NCBI RefSeq assembly: GCF_002119525.1
Contig: NZ_CP017916.1
Span: 2,170,001 to 2,234,000, forward strand
Origin: Vibrio syngnathi
Lineage (GTDB): Bacteria > Pseudomonadota > Gammaproteobacteria > Enterobacterales > Vibrionaceae
DNA length: 64,000 nt
Direction: 5' to 3'
The translations under genes and the position numbers were made by a program. The notes beneath the pieces were generated by a model. That model ran no database searches. It saw only the letters and a program-made list of their open reading frames with translations, and was not told the DNA's origin. Every line of letters starts with the position of its first letter. Positions within the stretch are counted from its first letter, which is position 1. Below are positions 61,542-64,000 of the stretch, in pieces.

Positions 61542-62270
61542 CTATTTCCCCTCCCCGATTGGCTTGTTTCCGTTGTTTCGATCTTGAAACGATTCGCTGA
61601 AAAAGCCCGCTAACATACCGGTAATCGCTGCAATCATTAGCCCACCCTCAATGTTGTTGACTGACATGGCAACCGAAGTGACCAGTGAAACGACAACACA
61701 CACCACGACAGGCAAAGTACTAATTAACGGAAACACCAAAGCGATAAAGGTTGCTGCAACCGCGAAGTCGAGCCCAATCTCGTTAAGTGATGGAATTTGA
61801 CTACCTGCAACAATGCCAACGAAGCTCGCGATATTCCAAACGAGGTAAAAACCACCACCTACACCTGCAGCGTACCAACGATTAAACTCATGCTGAGACT
61901 GCCCACTACAGATCGCGAACAGCTCATCGGTGAGCCAAAATCCGAGTAATAGACGCCAACGCGCAGGAAGATGGCTGATTTTGTCACGCATCGATACGCT
62001 ATACAGAAAGTGTCTAGACGTGATGAATAAGGTAGTCAACAACATGGTGCCTAGACCAATACCCGCTTTGAACATACCCGCAGCGACAAGTTGTGCTGAG
62101 CCAGCAAATAGAATAGCCGACATCGCTTGCGCTTGAAGCTGACTCAATCCAGCATCTATCGCATATGAGCCCGCTAGAATTCCCCAAGGGATTACTGCAA
62201 TGCTCAAGGGCATTCCCGCTAAAACGCCCTTCCATAACTGTGTTCGTCTATCCATTCTTTCACTATCCAT
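61542..62270 (-). CDS. azlC: AzlC-family branched-chain amino-acid permease
   Basis: The roughly 242-residue protein has five or more membrane helices, with GMPLSIAVIPWGILAGSYA and SAILFAGSAQLVAAGMFKAG, the AzlC core, and SRHFLYSVSM. I chose the ATG at 62270 (MDSERMDRRTQLWK); one seven codons earlier is possible. azlD follows two bases later. An AraC-type gene lies upstream, in the same direction, and may regulate the pair. Confidence 0.9.
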   Translation of the reverse strand: MDSERMDRRTQLWKGVLAGMPLSIAVIPWGILAGSYAIDAGLSQLQAQAMSAILFAGSAQLVAAGMFKAGIGLGTMLLTTLFITSRHFLYSVSMRDKISHLPARWRLLLGFWLTDELFAICSGQSQHEFNRWYAAGVGGGFYLVWNIASFVGIVAGSQIPSLNEIGLDFAVAATFIALVFPLISTLPVVVCVVVSLVTSVAMSVNNIEGGLMIAAITGMLAGFFSESFQDRNNGNKPIGEGK

Positions 62271-62417
62271 ATAGTTCTTTTCTCTCTTCACATTAGCTAT
62301 TCAATGTAAGAGGAGTTGAGTCGGTTCGATTGTACAAACTTGCTCGATTTCATGCCCCTCTGTTTGCCGTACTTAACCGCACTTAACACAAGTTATCCAT
62401 GCCTTAGCCACGCAAGT

Positions 62418-63251
62418 TTAGAGCATTTTGATGTATTGCCCCGGCGTGTATCCATTGGCCTTTTTGAAGTGTCGATGAAAATGGCTTTGATCATGAAAAC
62501 CACACTCTTGCGCGGTATCAGAAATGGTATGTCCTTGTTTCAATAACTTACGCGAAAGCCTTAACCGAGATTGGATTTGATACGCATGCGGCGGAAGACC
62601 AAATTCTTTCTGAAAAGAACGCACTAAGTGAAACGGGCTCAAAGCCGCCAGTTTAGACAGCTCATCTAATGACACATCAGCTTGTGGAAAGTCATCTAGA
62701 AACTCTTTCACCAAGACAAGCTGGCGCTGAGCCTTCCCATCGAGTTGAGGATTCAGCGGAGATTTACCATGTCGGCTAATCAGTTTAACCAACATCCCAT
62801 ACATCAAAGTTTCTCTTAGCAGGCGATTATCTGATTCATCAATCGTGTTGAAAACTAATCTGAGCTGATTGGCGAGTTCAGGATCTTCAACAACAGCTCT
62901 TGGGAAGTAAGGCGCGCCGTAGTTCGGTAAGTTTAGCTCTTGAGTGATCTTAGCAAGTTGCTCTGGGAGTGGGTACATCGCGCGATACGCCCAACCGCCT
63001 TCAGTGGCGGAATGACCGCTATGAACTTCATCAGCATTGACCAGAATGATGGCATCTTGAGGTGCGACATGATGCCCTCCCGTTCGATAGAAGCGCTGAG
63101 CACCCTGCTCAATCACACCGAGTGTGTAACCCTCATGGCTGTGACGTGAGAAATTCTGCTTTTCGTATTCTGCATTGAGGATTTCAAGGCCACCGAGTTC
63201 TTCTGTGATCTTGTATTCGGCTTTCTCTTTAGAACGCTTTTTGTTATCCAT
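62418..63251 (-). CDS. AraC-family regulator with N-terminal cupin domain
   Basis: The 277-residue protein has an AraC-type cupin sensor (about 20-120, FSRHSHEGYTLGVIEQGAQRFY with histidines facing the pocket) and a C-terminal double HTH (about 180-275, SLDELSKLAALSPFHLVRSFQKEFG and SDTAQECGFHDQSHFHRHFKKANGYTPGQY). Proteins of this type next to azlCD control amino-acid export. GGATG lies upstream of the chosen ATG. The intergenic distance to azlC is about 150 bp. Confidence 0.9.
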   Translation of the reverse strand: MDNKKRSKEKAEYKITEELGGLEILNAEYEKQNFSRHSHEGYTLGVIEQGAQRFYRTGGHHVAPQDAIILVNADEVHSGHSATEGGWAYRAMYPLPEQLAKITQELNLPNYGAPYFPRAVVEDPELANQLRLVFNTIDESDNRLLRETLMYGMLVKLISRHGKSPLNPQLDGKAQRQLVLVKEFLDDFPQADVSLDELSKLAALSPFHLVRSFQKEFGLPPHAYQIQSRLRLSRKLLKQGHTISDTAQECGFHDQSHFHRHFKKANGYTPGQYIKML

Positions 63252-63487
63252 AACCATCCCCAAGCCTTTTAATTATCGAGCGACTTATCAGTCTACTCTA
63301 TAGGCTCTCACAACTTTTGTACAAAATTGCGCATTTGGTCGTTAATACCGCTTTTGTCGTTGGTTTAATAACGCTTTCTAACTGGGAGGAAAGTCTTGGT
63401 CTATAACTAGTTGGCGAAAAATTGACATTAATTTAATCATACATGCCAATACTGTCTTCTAATCATCGGCAACAGATCTGACACACC

Positions 63488-63826
63488 ATGAAAAATACGC
63501 TAATCCTTCTCTTTTTCCTGAGCCTAACGGGATGCACTCACAACCAATCCAAAGCACTGAGCATGAACTCATCGTCAGTCAATACGTACCCACAATCGAT
63601 GTCGAACCTACAACTGTGCGACACCTTGTATTACGGACGTTCAAGCAACCAAACACTGGCAGCAATTGGCAGTGAATTCAATCGAAGAGGGCTATCAAAA
63701 AGTTGGTGTGATACCGAAATCAACAAGCTCTATCTAACAAAGACGATTGATTGGGTTGCTGATCAAGTAGAAGACAAAGAAGATTCAAACGAAGAAGCGT
63801 CTGCTGTTGTGTTGCCTGCGAATTGA
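63488..63826 (+). CDS. Small lipoprotein (112 aa), hypothetical
   Basis: A lipoprotein signal MKNTLILLFFLSLTGC gives acylated C16. The mature part is about 97 residues, with LCDTLYYGRSSNQTLAAI and RRGLSKSWCDTEINKLY, whose two Cys residues may pair. I recognise no family by name, but the C-D-T-L-Y pattern is shared by short envelope proteins of Vibrio. It is convergent with the 4.5S RNA gene. Confidence 0.75.
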   Translation: MKNTLILLFFLSLTGCTHNQSKALSMNSSSVNTYPQSMSNLQLCDTLYYGRSSNQTLAAIGSEFNRRGLSKSWCDTEINKLYLTKTIDWVADQVEDKEDSNEEASAVVLPAN

Positions 63827-63876
63827 GAACTATGAAACGTTCTTTAGTAAGAAAAAAGCAAACGGCAGATAGCAAA

Positions 63877-63899
63877 AAGCCGCTCATTAAGAGCGGCTT
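63877..63899 (-). terminator. Rho-independent terminator of ffs
   Basis: AAGCCGCTC / GAGCGGCTT, read on the minus strand, is followed by TTTTTG and lies eight bases beyond the RNA 3' end. Confidence 0.9.
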
Positions 63900-63906
63900 C
63901 TTTAAT

Positions 63907-64000
63907 GGGTGGAAGCCCCAGCCACATCCCGGCACACACGTCGCCTGCTGCGGCTGCTCCCTTCCAGGCCTGACCGAGTTCACAAGTTAGTGTTGCGGGA
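63907..64000 (-). ncRNA. ffs: 4.5S RNA (signal recognition particle RNA), 3' part
   Basis: The minus strand reads TCCCGCAAC, GGTCAGG, GGAAGGGAGCAGCC, CGTGTGTGCCGGGATGTG and GGGGCTTCCACCC. This is the conserved SRP Alu-less domain: the GGAA tetraloop and the asymmetric loop (AGCAG) recognised by Ffh, followed by the 3' arm. The 5' arm lies beyond the window, so about 94 nt of the molecule are present. Confidence 0.95.

Noticed and set aside
1..64000. CRISPR array, prophage or toxin-antitoxin locus
   Set aside because: No repeat-spacer pattern, phage structural gene, integrase or recognisable toxin-antitoxin pair was found; the tandem repeats have no unique spacers.

Overview
The window is a contiguous stretch of chromosome from a Vibrio, most likely of the Splendidus clade. 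The indications are a base composition near 44% GC, many proteins of Vibrio type (a VC1899-like CARF nuclease, an aerobactin-uptake cluster of vatCDB-iutR-iutA type, a Vlp/Blc lipocalin, SoxR with a four-cysteine cluster), a VCR-like integron attC site, and a 4.5S RNA at the right edge. Species assignment is inference. I see no rRNA, no intact tRNA, no CRISPR array, no prophage and no IS element.

Layout. 1-13 kb is mostly housekeeping and stress genes: a chemoreceptor tail, a CARF-HTH-nuclease, udp with CRP sites, zntA with a textbook ZntR-type promoter, a MATE exporter, a CBS protein, a YbiB-like protein, ppiB, an EamA permease and a gloA-nemA detoxification operon. 13-19 kb holds a LysR regulator, a two-gene membrane/HlyD operon and a secreted SDS-type alkylsulfatase. 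All three transcription units carry the same 14-bp palindrome (ATCGTAAWWACGAT), which ties them into one putative regulon. 19-26 kb has an RND efflux pair with a divergent TetR gene and operator, then LysR/ydhR. 26-38 kb has a lipocalin, an amidohydrolase and a ferric-hydroxamate (aerobactin) uptake cluster: MFS exporter, FhuC/D/B, GntR-type IutR and IutA. A nearly identical 27-bp palindrome precedes iutR and iutA, and no siderophore biosynthesis genes are present.

38-44 kb is the accessory part: a CAP-domain lipoprotein, a truncated amidohydrolase remnant, a lipoprotein lipase, a GC-rich inverted-repeat block, and two integron gene cassettes (a 2-TM zinc-ribbon protein and a GNAT acetyltransferase) separated by an intact attC. 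After these comes a small gene flanked by 42-bp imperfect direct repeats. 44-56 kb returns to ordinary genes: an RlpA-like lipoprotein, VOC proteins, LysE/Lrp, a globin, LysR-chbF-chbG, soxR, an ABC1 kinase and a periplasmic glutathione peroxidase. 56-60 kb holds a flippase and two glycosyltransferases. 60-64 kb holds an RNase HI with a hybrid-binding domain, azlCD with a nearby AraC regulator, a small lipoprotein and the 3' part of ffs.

The regulatory DNA is the most rewarding part. Besides the two operator families above, a 40-bp element (33/40 identical) lies about 100 bp upstream of both gloA-nemA and a VOC gene 32 kb away. Tandem repeats grow out of the 3' ends of udp and the CBS gene. 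At least two small membrane proteins (31 and about 39 aa) lie outside the usual gene calls.
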